From Alcanivorax borkumensis SK2 (GTDB taxonomy: Bacteria > Pseudomonadota > Gammaproteobacteria > Pseudomonadales > Alcanivoracaceae), in contig NC_008260.1 in the NCBI RefSeq assembly GCF_000009365.1, forward strand, positions 2,389,001 to 2,453,000: 64,000 nt of DNA. Direction: 5' to 3'. Below, in pieces: positions 10,795 through 20,373 of this stretch. A program made the position numbers and the translations under genes. Below the pieces are notes generated by a model. The model was not told the DNA's origin, made no database searches, and worked only from the letters and a program-made list of their open reading frames with translations. Numbering within the stretch: the stretch's first letter is position 1; each line of letters begins with the position of its first letter.

Positions 10795-10998
10795 TCAGGA
10801 CGCTCGCGCATCACGCAGGCGACGTGGGCGCTGATCCGTCCAACTCTGATTAATATGCTCAAGACATTCAGTCTTGTTGCCAGTGACACCAACGGTTTTC
10901 CAACCTGCCGGAACCGGACGATAGGTAGGCCAGATGCTGTACTGTTCTTGGTCATTGATGACGACGGTGAATTCCGTTTCAGGATTATCAATACTCAT
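10795..10998 (-). CDS. MbtH-like NRPS accessory protein
   Basis: The protein has 67 residues from the ATG at 10998, which has GAGGA just upstream. A longer reading from 11058 has no comparable ribosome site. It carries the family hallmarks: an N-terminal Asn-Pro-Glu, then QYSIWP, VPAGW and a C-terminal W-T-D-x-R-P. MbtH proteins bind adenylation domains and are often needed for their folding or activity. It sits 36 bases upstream of the NRPS start on the same strand and downstream of the ABC exporter, so it very probably serves this synthetase. Confidence 0.95.
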   Translation of the reverse strand: MSIDNPETEFTVVINDQEQYSIWPTYRPVPAGWKTVGVTGNKTECLEHINQSWTDQRPRRLRDARAS

Positions 10999-11085
10999 GG
11001 CTTCCTCGCCGGTGACAGGATGAATAACAACGCGTGCAAGCGCTGAAAGCTCAAACACGCAACACTCTATTTTCGAGGGGGTGAT

Positions 11086-12747
11086 CTAAAGGCTAGCTTC
11101 ACGCAATACCTGAACACTCTCACGAGCACTCAAATCGTCTATTTCCTGCAAACGGCCAGCGTCCATTTTCAACAAGCGATCTGCACGATCGAAGTAATGA
11201 TCATCGTGAGTAATGGCAATAATGGTTTTACCGGTAGCCTGCAGCCGGGGCAGCAGATCGAGATAAAAAAACTGCCGGAACTGCGGATCCTGGTCCGCTG
11301 CCCATTCATCCAGCAATAAACAGTCTCGGCTTTCCACCACCGCCATTAACAGTGCCAGACGTTTGCGCTGACCTTGGGAGAAACGGATATCGCTAAGTCG
11401 CCCGTCTTGCTCGCGTACCTTGTGCTGCATCCCCAAGGTGGCCAACCAAGCATCCACGTCTGCGCTAGCCACGTCTGTCCCATCGCCTTTGAGCAAGCGA
11501 CTGAACAAATGGAAGTCGGTAAAAACAGAAGAGAAAAGCTGTCGAAAAGCCACCCGGGTTGATTCCGTAACGGGCTCGCCATCGACTATCAGCTCACCCT
11601 GCTGAGGCCGATACAATCCCGTCAGCAAACGCGCAAAAGTGCTCTTACCACTACCATTGCCCCCTTGCACAAAAATCAGTTCCCCACGACGGATAGTGAT
11701 ATCCAGCGGCCCCACCGCAAAACCTGGTGCTCCGTCCTGCTCTGGGTAGTGGTAACACACGCCCTGCAAGCTAAGAGTACTGAAGCCGGACAGCGTATTG
11801 CTGGTGCTTTGCAGAAGGTCAGCAGAATCAGCAGCCAGTTGCAGCCCGGCTAGCTTGCGCAAAGACACCCGTGCCGACAGCAGTGTTGGCAAGGCCGCCA
11901 CCGCACCAATCAACGGTGTACGCAGTAACAGAATCGTCAGCGCAAAAATCGACGCAGTATTAGCATCAGCCCACCCTTGACCAACCGCCAGATAAAACAG
12001 CACACCAATCAACGCCAGCACCAGCACATTGGCCATATTGCCCGCCAGACCGTTATAGATATCCGCCCGAGTAACATGATCCCGGTAGGCGCGGGCATGG
12101 CCATCAAACTCTTCATCAAAAAAACGGGCGGCTCGAGGCCGGTTCAATGCCAGCTCCTTGCGGCCATCAATCATGGCCTGATAATCCTGATACAGGTGGT
12201 CGTCCCCTTCGCGCACCTTGCCAATATGGAAATTGATACGGCCAACCAACCAGACCCCCATCACAGCGGTTGCCAGCAACCAGACCACGGTAACCACAAA
12301 CAATCCCGGCGCCAGCCAGGCAAGCCATCCCAGAGCCGCCACACTAAGCGCCGCGCCGTAAACCAGTTCTGGCAGATGGACAAAGGCAATGGTCAGGTTA
12401 CGCAGGTCGGTGCTCAACGCTGCCAGCAGATGCGGCCCTCCCACTTTTTCCAACTGCTCGATGTCTGTTGCCAGCACTCGACGCACCAGATCCCTGCGTA
12501 AGCCATAGACCATCCTGTGGCCAAGCACATGCAAGGTCACCTGTGCCAAGGTAGCGGTGACAAATAACGCCACTAACAGCAAAACGAACTGCAGCAATAC
12601 AACGGGCAGATCAGCGCCTCCGGCCAGTAAGCGCTGACTGATGAAGGCTAACACCGCGACGCTAAGCACAGCGCTCAACACACTCAGCACCGCCACTGCT
12701 GCAAAGGCTTTTTTTCGACTGGAAAACAATAGGCCCATAAGCGTCAT
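11086..12747 (-). CDS. Cyclic-peptide/siderophore-type ABC exporter, fused permease and ATPase (PvdE/SyrD family)
   Basis: This 553-residue protein has an N-terminal membrane domain of about six helices (residues 1-310) and a C-terminal nucleotide-binding domain. The ATPase shows Walker A GGNGSGKST, a signature FSQGQRKRLAL and Walker B CLLLDEWA followed by Asp-Gln-Asp. The ITHDD switch segment is also present. The layout and length match PvdE/SyrD half-transporters, which move peptide siderophore precursors across the inner membrane. It is the first gene of the leftward set exporter-mbtH-NRPS, downstream of a Fur-like site. The true start could also be the ATG at 12738. Confidence 0.92.
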   Translation of the reverse strand: MTLMGLLFSSRKKAFAAVAVLSVLSAVLSVAVLAFISQRLLAGGADLPVVLLQFVLLLVALFVTATLAQVTLHVLGHRMVYGLRRDLVRRVLATDIEQLEKVGGPHLLAALSTDLRNLTIAFVHLPELVYGAALSVAALGWLAWLAPGLFVVTVVWLLATAVMGVWLVGRINFHIGKVREGDDHLYQDYQAMIDGRKELALNRPRAARFFDEEFDGHARAYRDHVTRADIYNGLAGNMANVLVLALIGVLFYLAVGQGWADANTASIFALTILLLRTPLIGAVAALPTLLSARVSLRKLAGLQLAADSADLLQSTSNTLSGFSTLSLQGVCYHYPEQDGAPGFAVGPLDITIRRGELIFVQGGNGSGKSTFARLLTGLYRPQQGELIVDGEPVTESTRVAFRQLFSSVFTDFHLFSRLLKGDGTDVASADVDAWLATLGMQHKVREQDGRLSDIRFSQGQRKRLALLMAVVESRDCLLLDEWAADQDPQFRQFFYLDLLPRLQATGKTIIAITHDDHYFDRADRLLKMDAGRLQEIDDLSARESVQVLREASL

Positions 12748-12795
12748 GAGGATGTCCGCCTCCTTGGACAGGGAACAGCTACAGAAGAGAATCGC

Positions 12796-12814
12796 AATGA
12801 TATTGATTCTTATT
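12796..12814. promoter_or_regulatory. Possible Fur box upstream of the siderophore operon
   Basis: The 19 bases here match about 11 of 19 positions of the Fur consensus built from GATAAT repeats and lie in a short AT-rich patch about 50 bases upstream of the exporter ATG. Iron control of an exporter-mbtH-NRPS operon would be expected. The match is by eye. Confidence 0.45.
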
Positions 12815-12953
12815 TATAAATCAACTTTATTTTCAGCCCGCTAATCCCATTTGGGCCATTCTTCTTGCCGCTACGCCCTGTGTACTGGCACGTCTCGTCA
12901 TTGCCGAAAAGTGTCCTGCTCAATACCATTAGGTAACAGCACAGGACTTATTC

Positions 12954-13565
12954 ATGACTCAGCAGATCACCGCACGCGGCCAACGACGGCGCCAGGCCTT
13001 ACTTGATGCCGCCACACATACCTTCCTACAGCACGGTTACGCACGCACCACGCTAGATATGATCATTGCTGAAGCAGGCGGCTCACGCCGCAGCCTGTAT
13101 GAATATTTTGGTGACAAACGGGGACTGTTCAGCGCGATCATCACTCATCACGCTCACAAGATGGTTCACGATATTCGCAACCTAGAGGTGGACGACCTAC
13201 CCGCCCAGGAAGGCCTTGAGCTGCTGGGGCATGCTTTCGTCAAAGCATTGACGGATCCGATTAACTTGGAACTGTACCGCTTGCTGATTGCAGAAGGGGC
13301 CGCTTTTGCGGAACTCGGAGAAACGGTATATGCGGCCGGGCCTCAATTTTTACAGGAACAATTACAGCTTTACCTCCAGTGCCTTCACGACCGCGGACAA
13401 CTCCCCGGCCCCAGCCCTAGCGATCATGCTGCCCGGCAGTTTTTCGGGATGGTCAAGGCGGACTTTCAACTCTGTGCTCTATTGGTCCCCAGCCAGCTTC
13501 CCGATGAAACAGCGATCACTGCACATATCCGTAGCTGTGTGACGCTTTTGTTGAACAACCGCTAG
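12954..13565 (+). CDS. TetR/AcrR-family transcriptional regulator
   Basis: This 203-residue protein has a typical N-terminal TetR helix-turn-helix at about residues 12-58 (AATHTFLQHGYARTTLDMI, then a Gly-Gly-Ser-Arg-Arg-Ser-Leu-Tyr-Glu-Tyr-Phe turn). The C-terminal ligand domain resembles the AefR-like group. It is divergent from the siderophore exporter across about 200 bases and could regulate that operon or itself. The ligand is unknown. Confidence 0.9.
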   Translation: MTQQITARGQRRRQALLDAATHTFLQHGYARTTLDMIIAEAGGSRRSLYEYFGDKRGLFSAIITHHAHKMVHDIRNLEVDDLPAQEGLELLGHAFVKALTDPINLELYRLLIAEGAAFAELGETVYAAGPQFLQEQLQLYLQCLHDRGQLPGPSPSDHAARQFFGMVKADFQLCALLVPSQLPDETAITAHIRSCVTLLLNNR

Positions 13566-13671
13566 TCCCACCATAGGCACCAGCTATCTGCCAAGCATAC
13601 ATTGCAGATAGCCGTCATCATGGCCTTGAGGGCTAATATGGTAATAAGAAGAATGTGACAGGATTCACAAC

Positions 13672-14307
13672 ATGCGGAAAATTATACTGACGCTGCTGGC
13701 AACGTGTTTGCCGGTTACCGCCAGCTACGCCGGTGGCATGGATACATTGTTCCTCGAACAAGTCTACCCTAATGGCGGCTCTACTCTTTATTGTCAGGAA
13801 CCTTTCCAACTCGGTGATCGCATTTTAGTAACGCAGATTTACGATGAGCGCCGTCTAGCACAACACTTTGGTTGCAGAAGTAGCCGTCTTTGCAGAAACA
13901 ATCCGCAGTTCACTGATATTTACCAGGACCGCCATGCCCTTTTCCCCGTTACCCGCCTCGCCGAACTAGATCGTCGGCGGACCCTGTTTGGCGATTTACC
14001 CGATACAACGAATAAAAATGCTCATTGCGGTTACAAACAATCTTTCCAAGTGTTCGAGCCCCCGGTAAACGCCAAAGGTGACGTGGCACGGGCCATGCTC
14101 TATCTCCACGAGCGTTACGAATTGCCCCTGCTAGGCACGCTGGAAATGTACCAACGCTGGAGCAGGGAGGACCCCGTTACTGACGAAGAGCGCCAACGCA
14201 ATAATGTGATTGAAAAACTGCAGGGTAACCGCAACCCCTTCATTGATAATCCAGCCCAAGCACAACGCCTACAGGGCAGCTCACCGCTGAACATGCAGTT
14301 TCCATAG
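13672..14307 (+). CDS. Endonuclease I-family secreted nuclease (divergent)
   Basis: This 211-residue protein has a signal peptide ending near Ala-Ser-Tyr-Ala-Gly (residues 17-21). The C-terminal half carries the endonuclease I pattern: a segment with RAMLYL, a Trp-Ser-Arg-Glu-Asp-Pro-Val stretch, then E-x-x-R-N-x-V and QGNRNPFID. A D-R-H-A-L-F-P segment near residue 92 takes the place of the usual catalytic His region. Four Cys in the first half suggest periplasmic or extracellular disulfides. Family members cut DNA non-specifically outside the cytoplasm. The N-terminal half is poorly conserved, so activity is not assured. It stands alone between the TetR gene and a terminator. Confidence 0.75.
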   Translation: MRKIILTLLATCLPVTASYAGGMDTLFLEQVYPNGGSTLYCQEPFQLGDRILVTQIYDERRLAQHFGCRSSRLCRNNPQFTDIYQDRHALFPVTRLAELDRRRTLFGDLPDTTNKNAHCGYKQSFQVFEPPVNAKGDVARAMLYLHERYELPLLGTLEMYQRWSREDPVTDEERQRNNVIEKLQGNRNPFIDNPAQAQRLQGSSPLNMQFP

Positions 14308-14354
14308 AGGGGTTCAAAGTTGAAACGTGAACACTTTACTCAACGCTTTTAACG

Positions 14355-14391
14355 CAAGAGGCCGCACCCAAACACAGGGCGCGGCCTCTTG
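14355..14391. terminator. Bidirectional hairpin terminator
   Basis: An 11-bp stem (CAAGAGGCCGC with its complement) closes a GC-rich loop between two convergent genes, the endonuclease I-like gene and the first acyl-CoA dehydrogenase. The same AGGCCGC-type stem recurs at 35611-35648 and 50916-50959. Confidence 0.75.
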
Positions 14392-14447
14392 ATTTCAGTA
14401 CGGGGAAATTGCTCCCGCGTTCTAACGTTGAACCTTCAACTTGTCAC

Positions 14448-16223
14448 TCAGAACTGTTCCGCGTCCAGGCTCATCATGGCATCCGCACCGCTATTCAGCT
14501 GGGCAGCCAGTGATTGGGCCTTTGGCAGTACACGCTGAAAGTAGTATTGCCCGGTGATACGTTTGGCTTTAGCGAAGTCATCATCACGGTCATCGGTGGC
14601 CGCTAGCATCTGCGCCCACAGCCATGCGTAGAGCACATAACCAAAGATATCCAGGTACTCCACCGCAGCAGCGCTGATCGCATCCGGGTTGTTGCCGGCC
14701 TGGGCCAGCAGTGTATCGGTGGAAGATTTCAGCAATAGCAAAGCCGCTTGCAGGTCGTCTTTTACTGCGGCTAGCTGCGCATTATCGGCATTAGCATCCA
14801 CCCAGGCCTGGGCATCGGCCAGGAAAGCATCCACGGATTTACCACCGTTGCGGACCACTTTACGGCCAGCTAAGTCCAACGCTTGAATACCGTTAGTGCC
14901 TTCGTAGATCTGGGAAATACGGCAATCGCGAACAAACTGCTCCATACCCCATTCACGAATATAACCGTGGCCCCCAAATACCTGCTGCCCGGTAATGGTG
15001 GTGTCCAGGCCTCGATCGGTAAAGAAAGCTTTAGCGACCGGCGTCAACAGCGCCACCCGATCCTCCGCTTTCTTCTTGGCCTCCGCGTCTTCGCTGAACT
15101 TAGACGTATCCAGCTGCATGCCCACATAGGCTGCCAGCGCACGGCCTCCTTCATTGATGGCGCGCATGTTCATCAGCATGCGACGCACATCACCGTGCAC
15201 AATGATCGGATCCGCCGGTCCTTGCGGGTTTTTCGCACCGGTGGCGCTGCGACCTTGTAGGCGCTCTCGCGCATATTCCACAGCACTCTGGTAGCTAACT
15301 TCACCCAACCCCAAGCCCTGTAGCCCGATGGACAGTCGCTCGTAGTTCATCATAGTGAACATGCACGCCAGCCCCTGGTTCGGCTCACCGATAATCCAGC
15401 CTTTGGCATCGTCGAAGTTCATAACACAGGTGGCAGAGCCCTTGATCCCCATCTTATGTTCGATGGAACCACAGGTGACACCGTTGGCCTCACCCGGATT
15501 GTTGTCCGCGTCAGGCAAAAACTTGGGCACCAGGAACAGGGAGATCCCTTTGGAGCCTGCTGGCGCATCCGGCAACTTAGCCAGCACCAGATGGACATGG
15601 TTGCCGGTCAGGTCATGTTCACCACCGGTGATAAAAATCTTGGTGCCGGTAATGTTGAACGAGCCATCATCGTTAGGCACAGCCTTGGTCCGTAGAATAC
15701 CCAGGTCTGTCCCGGAATGCGGCTCAGTCAGGCACATGGTGCCACTCCACTCACCGCTATAAAGCTTGGGTAAGTACTGCGACTTGAGTTCTTCGCAAGC
15801 GTGGGCATCCACCGCTAGGCACGCACCACTGGTTAGTGCCGGATACAAGGCAAACGAAGAACAAGCGCTGTGCATCATTTCTTCAAAAAGCACCGCCAAT
15901 GACTTGGGCATACCCTGGCCACCAAACTCCGGGTTACCGGAAAATGCGCTCCAACCATTTTCGGCAAAGGTCTTGAATGCTTCCTTGAAACCATCCGGGG
16001 TAGTCACCGCCCCATCGGTCCAAGTGCAGCCCTGCTCATCGCTGTTACGATTCAGCGGGAACAGCAAGCCTTCGGTCATTTTGCCCGCTTCTTCCAGAAT
16101 CGCATCGGACAAATCCTGAGTCACCTCTGCGGTGGCCGGCATGGAGGCCCAGAGTTGATCCGCTTTGAACACATCGTTGAGAACAAAACGCATGTCCTCG
16201 AGGGGGGCTTTATAAGTCGCCAT
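14448..16223 (-). CDS. Acyl-CoA dehydrogenase, large (about 590-residue) type
   Basis: This FAD enzyme introduces the trans-2 double bond in acyl-CoA beta-oxidation. The start is the ATG at 16223, with GGGAG eight bases upstream. The order is an N-terminal helical domain, a beta domain with MCLTEPHSGTDLG near residue 165, a catalytic-base region, GGHGYIREWGMEQ and YEGTNGIQALDL, then a roughly 120-residue C-terminal extension typical of this long subgroup. It is a clear paralogue of the protein at 18577-20373. The chain-length preference cannot be read from sequence. The gene appears monocistronic, ending at a hairpin terminator. Confidence 0.95.
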   Translation of the reverse strand: MATYKAPLEDMRFVLNDVFKADQLWASMPATAEVTQDLSDAILEEAGKMTEGLLFPLNRNSDEQGCTWTDGAVTTPDGFKEAFKTFAENGWSAFSGNPEFGGQGMPKSLAVLFEEMMHSACSSFALYPALTSGACLAVDAHACEELKSQYLPKLYSGEWSGTMCLTEPHSGTDLGILRTKAVPNDDGSFNITGTKIFITGGEHDLTGNHVHLVLAKLPDAPAGSKGISLFLVPKFLPDADNNPGEANGVTCGSIEHKMGIKGSATCVMNFDDAKGWIIGEPNQGLACMFTMMNYERLSIGLQGLGLGEVSYQSAVEYARERLQGRSATGAKNPQGPADPIIVHGDVRRMLMNMRAINEGGRALAAYVGMQLDTSKFSEDAEAKKKAEDRVALLTPVAKAFFTDRGLDTTITGQQVFGGHGYIREWGMEQFVRDCRISQIYEGTNGIQALDLAGRKVVRNGGKSVDAFLADAQAWVDANADNAQLAAVKDDLQAALLLLKSSTDTLLAQAGNNPDAISAAAVEYLDIFGYVLYAWLWAQMLAATDDRDDDFAKAKRITGQYYFQRVLPKAQSLAAQLNSGADAMMSLDAEQF

Positions 16224-16462
16224 TTGCACGTCTCCCGAAAGTTGGCAGGATGCGAATTTTAGGCAGCCCTGCAGCTGGGTGACAGGCTTATTTGTGACCC
16301 AGCGTTCACATTACGTATTTTGCTTTATGGCATTGCAACCAGCTCTCAGCACACCACTGACTGCCTAGCCCGAGACAAACAGTACCCCCTAAGCGCATCA
16401 AATTGGTGCGCCATAGCGCACCAATTAAAACCACTCACCACTCAGACGCTCAGGATTCCAAT

Positions 16463-17799
16463 ATGACATCAGGGTTAGAGAGTTTTCTTCAGCAGATAAA
16501 ACGGCGCGACCCGGAACAAGCCGCCTTCCACCAAGCCAGCGAAGAGGTTCTGCGCTCACTATGGCCATTCCTCAAACTGCAGCCAAAGTATCAATCCATG
16601 GGCCTACTGGAAAGGCTTGTTGAACCCGAGCGGGTGATTCAATTTAGAATCGCCTAGCAAGATGATAACGGTCAGGTCCAGTCAATCGTGGATATCGGGT
16701 ACAGATGAACAGCGCCATCGGCCCCTACAAAGGCGGGCGACGCTTTCATCCATCGGTTAATCTGGACATCCTGAAGTTTCTCGCCTTCGAGCAAACCTTT
16801 AAAAACTCGCTGACCTCCCTACCTATGGGTTCAGGTAAAGGGGGCGCGGACTTTGACCCCAAAGACAAATCTGACGCTGAAATTATGCGTTTTTGCCAGG
16901 CGTTTATTACCGAACTCTATCGCCATATTGGTCCCAACCTGGATATTCCTGCCGGCGATATCGGGGTCGGTGCTCGGGAAGTAGGCTATATGTTTGGCAT
17001 GTATAAAAAGCTCACCAACGAATTCACCGGCACCTTTACTGGAAAAGGCTTCGCCTTCGGCGGCTCACGAATACGCCCGGAAGCCACCGGATATGGCTGC
17101 GTGTATTTCGTTGAAGAAATGATGAAAACACGCCATAGCGGGCTAGAAGGGAAAAAAACCCTGATCTCCGGTTCTGGCAATGTCGCCCAATTTGCTGCCA
17201 GGAAAGTACTCGATCTAGGCGGCAAGGTGCTGACTCTTTCTGACTCCAGCGGCACCCTGTTTTTCCCACAAGGAATGACCGAAGAAGATCTTCTTCATAT
17301 TACCGAGTTGAAAAATAAGCCCGGAGCGCGTCTCAGCGAAGCGACTCAATATTTGAATGCTGAATACTTGGAAAGCCAGCGCCCCTGGCACATCCCCTGT
17401 GATATTGCTTTACCATGCGCCACCCAAAATGAGCTTGACGAGGACAACGCCCGCACCCTGATCAAAAATAATTGTCAGGTTGTTGCCGAAGGGGCGAACA
17501 TGCCATGCACCCTCGCTGCCATAGACATCTTCCGGGATGCCCATATATTGTTTGCGCCCGGCAAAGCCGCCAATGCAGGCGGGGTATCGGTGTCGGGACT
17601 GGAAATGAGCCAGAATAGTTTACGACTAAACTGGACCTCTGGAGAGGTGGACGAGCGACTGCATTCTATAATGCAGCGCATTCACCATTCCTGCATTGAG
17701 TACGGAACCGTGGACGGCACCACCGGTTATGTCCGGGGTGCAAATATCGCTGGGTTTGTCAAAGTGGCAGATGCCATGCTCGCCCAAGGGGTGGTGTAA
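16463..17799 (+). pseudogene. gdhA: NADP-type glutamate dehydrogenase gene broken by a stop codon and a frameshift
   Basis: The first part (16463-16657) matches the N-terminus of hexameric GdhA up to ERVIQFR and then stops at TAG (16655-16657), where family members have Trp in a V-P-W context. The following bases still read as Q-D-D-N-G-Q-V-Q in the same frame. One base is then missing near 16681, after which the protein continues in another frame as VNRGYRVQMNSAIGPYKGG and runs intact to 17799. The later part keeps the Lys of the GSGKGG region, the GSGNVA nucleotide fold and the GANMPCT segment. Two independent lesions make it a true pseudogene unless the assembly is wrong. The enzyme would convert 2-oxoglutarate and ammonia to glutamate. 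Confidence 0.9.
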
Positions 17800-17837
17800 C
17801 CGTTTTTACTCAGCACAATAAAGCAGGCGGGTCGGCA

Positions 17838-18236
17838 CTATCGATCGGCGCGCCCGCTCTTATCTCCCTGCTTAGCTGCAGGCTCCGGGCGAGCCCAAAG
17901 CCACGCGGCAGTCACCATCAATGTCGCCGGAACGCCCAGCTTTAACGCAACATGGGCCTCAGAAACCGCAATCATCATTACGCTGAGCAACATCATTGCA
18001 GACGCCGCGATTTTGGCCCGACGCGACACCGCGCCATGCTCTCGCCAGTCACGGATACTGGGGCCATATTTAGGGTGCCCCAGCAACCAAGCTTCCAGCC
18101 GAGGCCAACCATGAGTCCCTGCCCAGGCGGCCAGCAACAAAAAGGGCACCGTGGGCAAACCAGGGATGACTACACCAATCCCCCCAAGCACCACGGACAA
18201 TATTGCCAGCAACCGCCAGGCGGTGATTTTAAGCAT
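17838..18236 (-). CDS. DUF454 (YbaN-like) inner-membrane protein
   Basis: The start is the ATG at 18236, with AGGAG eight bases upstream, giving about 132 residues. The sequence opens with a hydrophobic helix followed by the G-x-V-I-P-G-L-P-T-V-P-F signature of DUF454, then HPKYGPSIRDWREHG and two more membrane segments. The family has no firmly assigned function; some members lie near haem or iron genes. It is convergent with the gdhA pseudogene, 38 bases away, and has no obvious partner. Confidence 0.88.
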   Translation of the reverse strand: MLKITAWRLLAILSVVLGGIGVVIPGLPTVPFLLLAAWAGTHGWPRLEAWLLGHPKYGPSIRDWREHGAVSRRAKIAASAMMLLSVMMIAVSEAHVALKLGVPATLMVTAAWLWARPEPAAKQGDKSGRADR

Positions 18237-18530
18237 TGCGCACACTCCTGAAATGTCACAACAGCATGCATTCAGCAAACGCTCGCTGCAAAAGACCCAG
18301 GCCAGATATGACCTGCAGCCACCTTATGACACTGTTTCGACACGGCCACGTTGAACACTCCCTTGAGCATGACTATACCCAGGATAATAGTAAGCACACG
18401 ATTTACAGGAAAACGTCCGTCTTCCTTCGCATCAATCCCATCAGCGCCGAAGAAGGGCCGCAGTGAGATTGAAACTAAACCCAACGCACCCTACGGCATG
18501 CTCTCTGCCTCAACCAGCGGTCAAGCAGCC
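18237..18530. other. Intergenic stretch with no supported gene
   Basis: Between the DUF454 start and the terminator of the second acyl-CoA dehydrogenase there are only short overlapping open frames with no ribosome sites or family features. I see no RNA gene here. Confidence 0.5.
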
Positions 18531-18561
18531 AAAAAAAACCCGCCATAAAGGCGGGTTTTTT
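18531..18561 (-). terminator. Rho-independent terminator of the acyl-CoA dehydrogenase gene
   Basis: The stem AACCCGCC/GGCGGGTT is flanked by A and T runs on both sides, so it can work in either direction. It follows the stop codon at 18577 on the minus strand. Confidence 0.85.
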
Positions 18562-18576
18562 ATCAGCAGGAGAGAC

Positions 18577-20373
18577 TTAGAATGCGAAGTGCTCGGCATC
18601 CAGGTCCATCATGCAGTCCAAACCACCTTCGATAGCGCCTTTATGGCCAGCCACGCGCGGCAGGATGCGCTTGAAGTAGAAACGCGCAGTACTGATCTTG
18701 GCTTTGTAGAAGTCCTCATCACCAGCACCAGCATCTAGCTGGGCTTGCGCGACAGATGCCATGCGCGCCCACAGATAGGCCAGCGTCACGTAACCAGAGT
18801 ACATCAGGTAATCCACCGAGGCGGCGCCCACGTATTCCGGATTCTGCATGGCCTGCATGCCGATGGCTTGAGTCAGCTCGCCCCATTCCTTGTTGTAGCC
18901 GGCCAGCGGCTCAACAAATTCTTTAAGGTCGCCATTCTCACCATTGGCTTCACAGAACTGGTGCACAATCTTGGTGAAGTTACGCAGGGCCTGGCCCTGG
19001 GTCATCAACACCTTACGGCCCAACAAATCCAGCGCCTGAATACCGGTGGTGCCTTCGTACAGAGTAGAGATACGGGCATCACGAACGTTCTGCTCCATGC
19101 CCCACTCACGAATAAAGCCGTGACCACCGTAGATCTGCACACCGTGGTTAGCAGCTTCCAGGCCTGTTTCGGTCACAAACGCTTTGGCGATCGGTGTCAG
19201 CAGCGCCATCAGTTCGTCGGCTTCTTTACGGGCCGCTTCGTCCTTCTCCAGCTTCACCTTGTCGCCCAGCTGGGCACACAGGTAAACCAGTGCACGGCCA
19301 CCTTCGGCGAATGCCTTGGAGGTCAGCAGCATGCGACGCACATCTGGGTGAACGATGATCGGGTCAGCCGGGCCTTCCGGGTTCTTAGGTCCAGACAGAC
19401 TACGCATGGCCAAACGTTCCTTGGCGTAGGTCAGCCCGCCCTGGAAACCAATTTCAGCGTGCGCAACACCTTGAATAGCAGTACCCAGGCGAGCGAAGTT
19501 CATGAAGGTGAACATGCAGTTCAAACCTTTGTTCTCCGGACCGATCAGGTAACCAGTCGCACCGTCGAAGTTCATTACACAGGTAGCAGAAGCCTTAATA
19601 CCCATCTTGTGTTCGATGGAACCACAGGTCACCGCATTGCGCTCACCCACGCTGCCGTTACCGTCAGTCATGAACTTGGGCACGATGAACAGGGAAATGC
19701 CCTTGGTGCCTTTCGGAGCACCCGGCAGGCGAGCCAGGACGATATGGATGATGTTCTCAGCCATGTCATGCTCACCGGCGGAGATGAAGATCTTGGTGCC
19801 GGTGATGCTGTAGGATCCGTCGTCGTTAGGCTCGGCCTTGGTTTTGAGAATGCCTAGGTCAGAACCACAGCTAGGCTCAGTCAGACACATAGTGCCGGTC
19901 CACTCACCACTGGTTAGCTTGGGCAAGTACCCTTGTTTCTGCTCTTCAGTGCCGTGTTCTTCAATGGTGGCAACCGCACCATGGGACAGGCCCGGGTACA
20001 TGCTCCAGGACCAGTTGGCAGAACCGGTCATTTCTGATATCGCGATACCGGCAGAACCCGGCAGGCCTTGGCCCCCGAACTCAGGATCGCCACCCATGGC
20101 CGGCCAGCCACCCTCTACGTATTTGACGTAGGCTTCTTTAAAGCCTTTCGGCGTGGTCACCACACCATTTTCGAAACCACAGCCTTCCTCATCACCGGAA
20201 CGGTTTAGAGGAGCCAGTTCGTTTTCAGAAAACTTGGCGCCTTCTTCCAGGAAAGCATTCAGCAGTTCGCTATTGATATCGTCCAAACCCAGGCTGGCGT
20301 AGTGGCCATCCAGGTCGAGCACTTCATTCAGTACAAAGCGCATGTCGCGCAGGGGAGCCTTGTAATCCGGCAT
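18577..20373 (-). CDS. Acyl-CoA dehydrogenase, large type (second paralogue)
   Basis: This 598-residue protein is closely related to the one at 14448-16223, with the same order of parts: MCLTEPSCGSDLG, the cofactor loop GPKNPEGPADPIIVHPDVRR, GGHGFIREWGMEQ, YEGTTGIQALDLLGRKV and a C-terminal extension. It catalyses the first step of fatty acyl-CoA beta-oxidation. The ATG at 20373 is the only sensible start. The two paralogues share orientation but have separate terminators, so they are independent units. Possessing two is usual for lipid- and alkane-using gammaproteobacteria. Confidence 0.95.
   Translation of the reverse strand: MPDYKAPLRDMRFVLNEVLDLDGHYASLGLDDINSELLNAFLEEGAKFSENELAPLNRSGDEEGCGFENGVVTTPKGFKEAYVKYVEGGWPAMGGDPEFGGQGLPGSAGIAISEMTGSANWSWSMYPGLSHGAVATIEEHGTEEQKQGYLPKLTSGEWTGTMCLTEPSCGSDLGILKTKAEPNDDGSYSITGTKIFISAGEHDMAENIIHIVLARLPGAPKGTKGISLFIVPKFMTDGNGSVGERNAVTCGSIEHKMGIKASATCVMNFDGATGYLIGPENKGLNCMFTFMNFARLGTAIQGVAHAEIGFQGGLTYAKERLAMRSLSGPKNPEGPADPIIVHPDVRRMLLTSKAFAEGGRALVYLCAQLGDKVKLEKDEAARKEADELMALLTPIAKAFVTETGLEAANHGVQIYGGHGFIREWGMEQNVRDARISTLYEGTTGIQALDLLGRKVLMTQGQALRNFTKIVHQFCEANGENGDLKEFVEPLAGYNKEWGELTQAIGMQAMQNPEYVGAASVDYLMYSGYVTLAYLWARMASVAQAQLDAGAGDEDFYKAKISTARFYFKRILPRVAGHKGAIEGGLDCMMDLDAEHFAF

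Noticed and set aside
18745..19857. Plus-strand open frame of 370 codons
   Set aside because: It lies wholly opposite the acyl-CoA dehydrogenase gene and matches nothing; high GC and codon bias make long antisense frames common.
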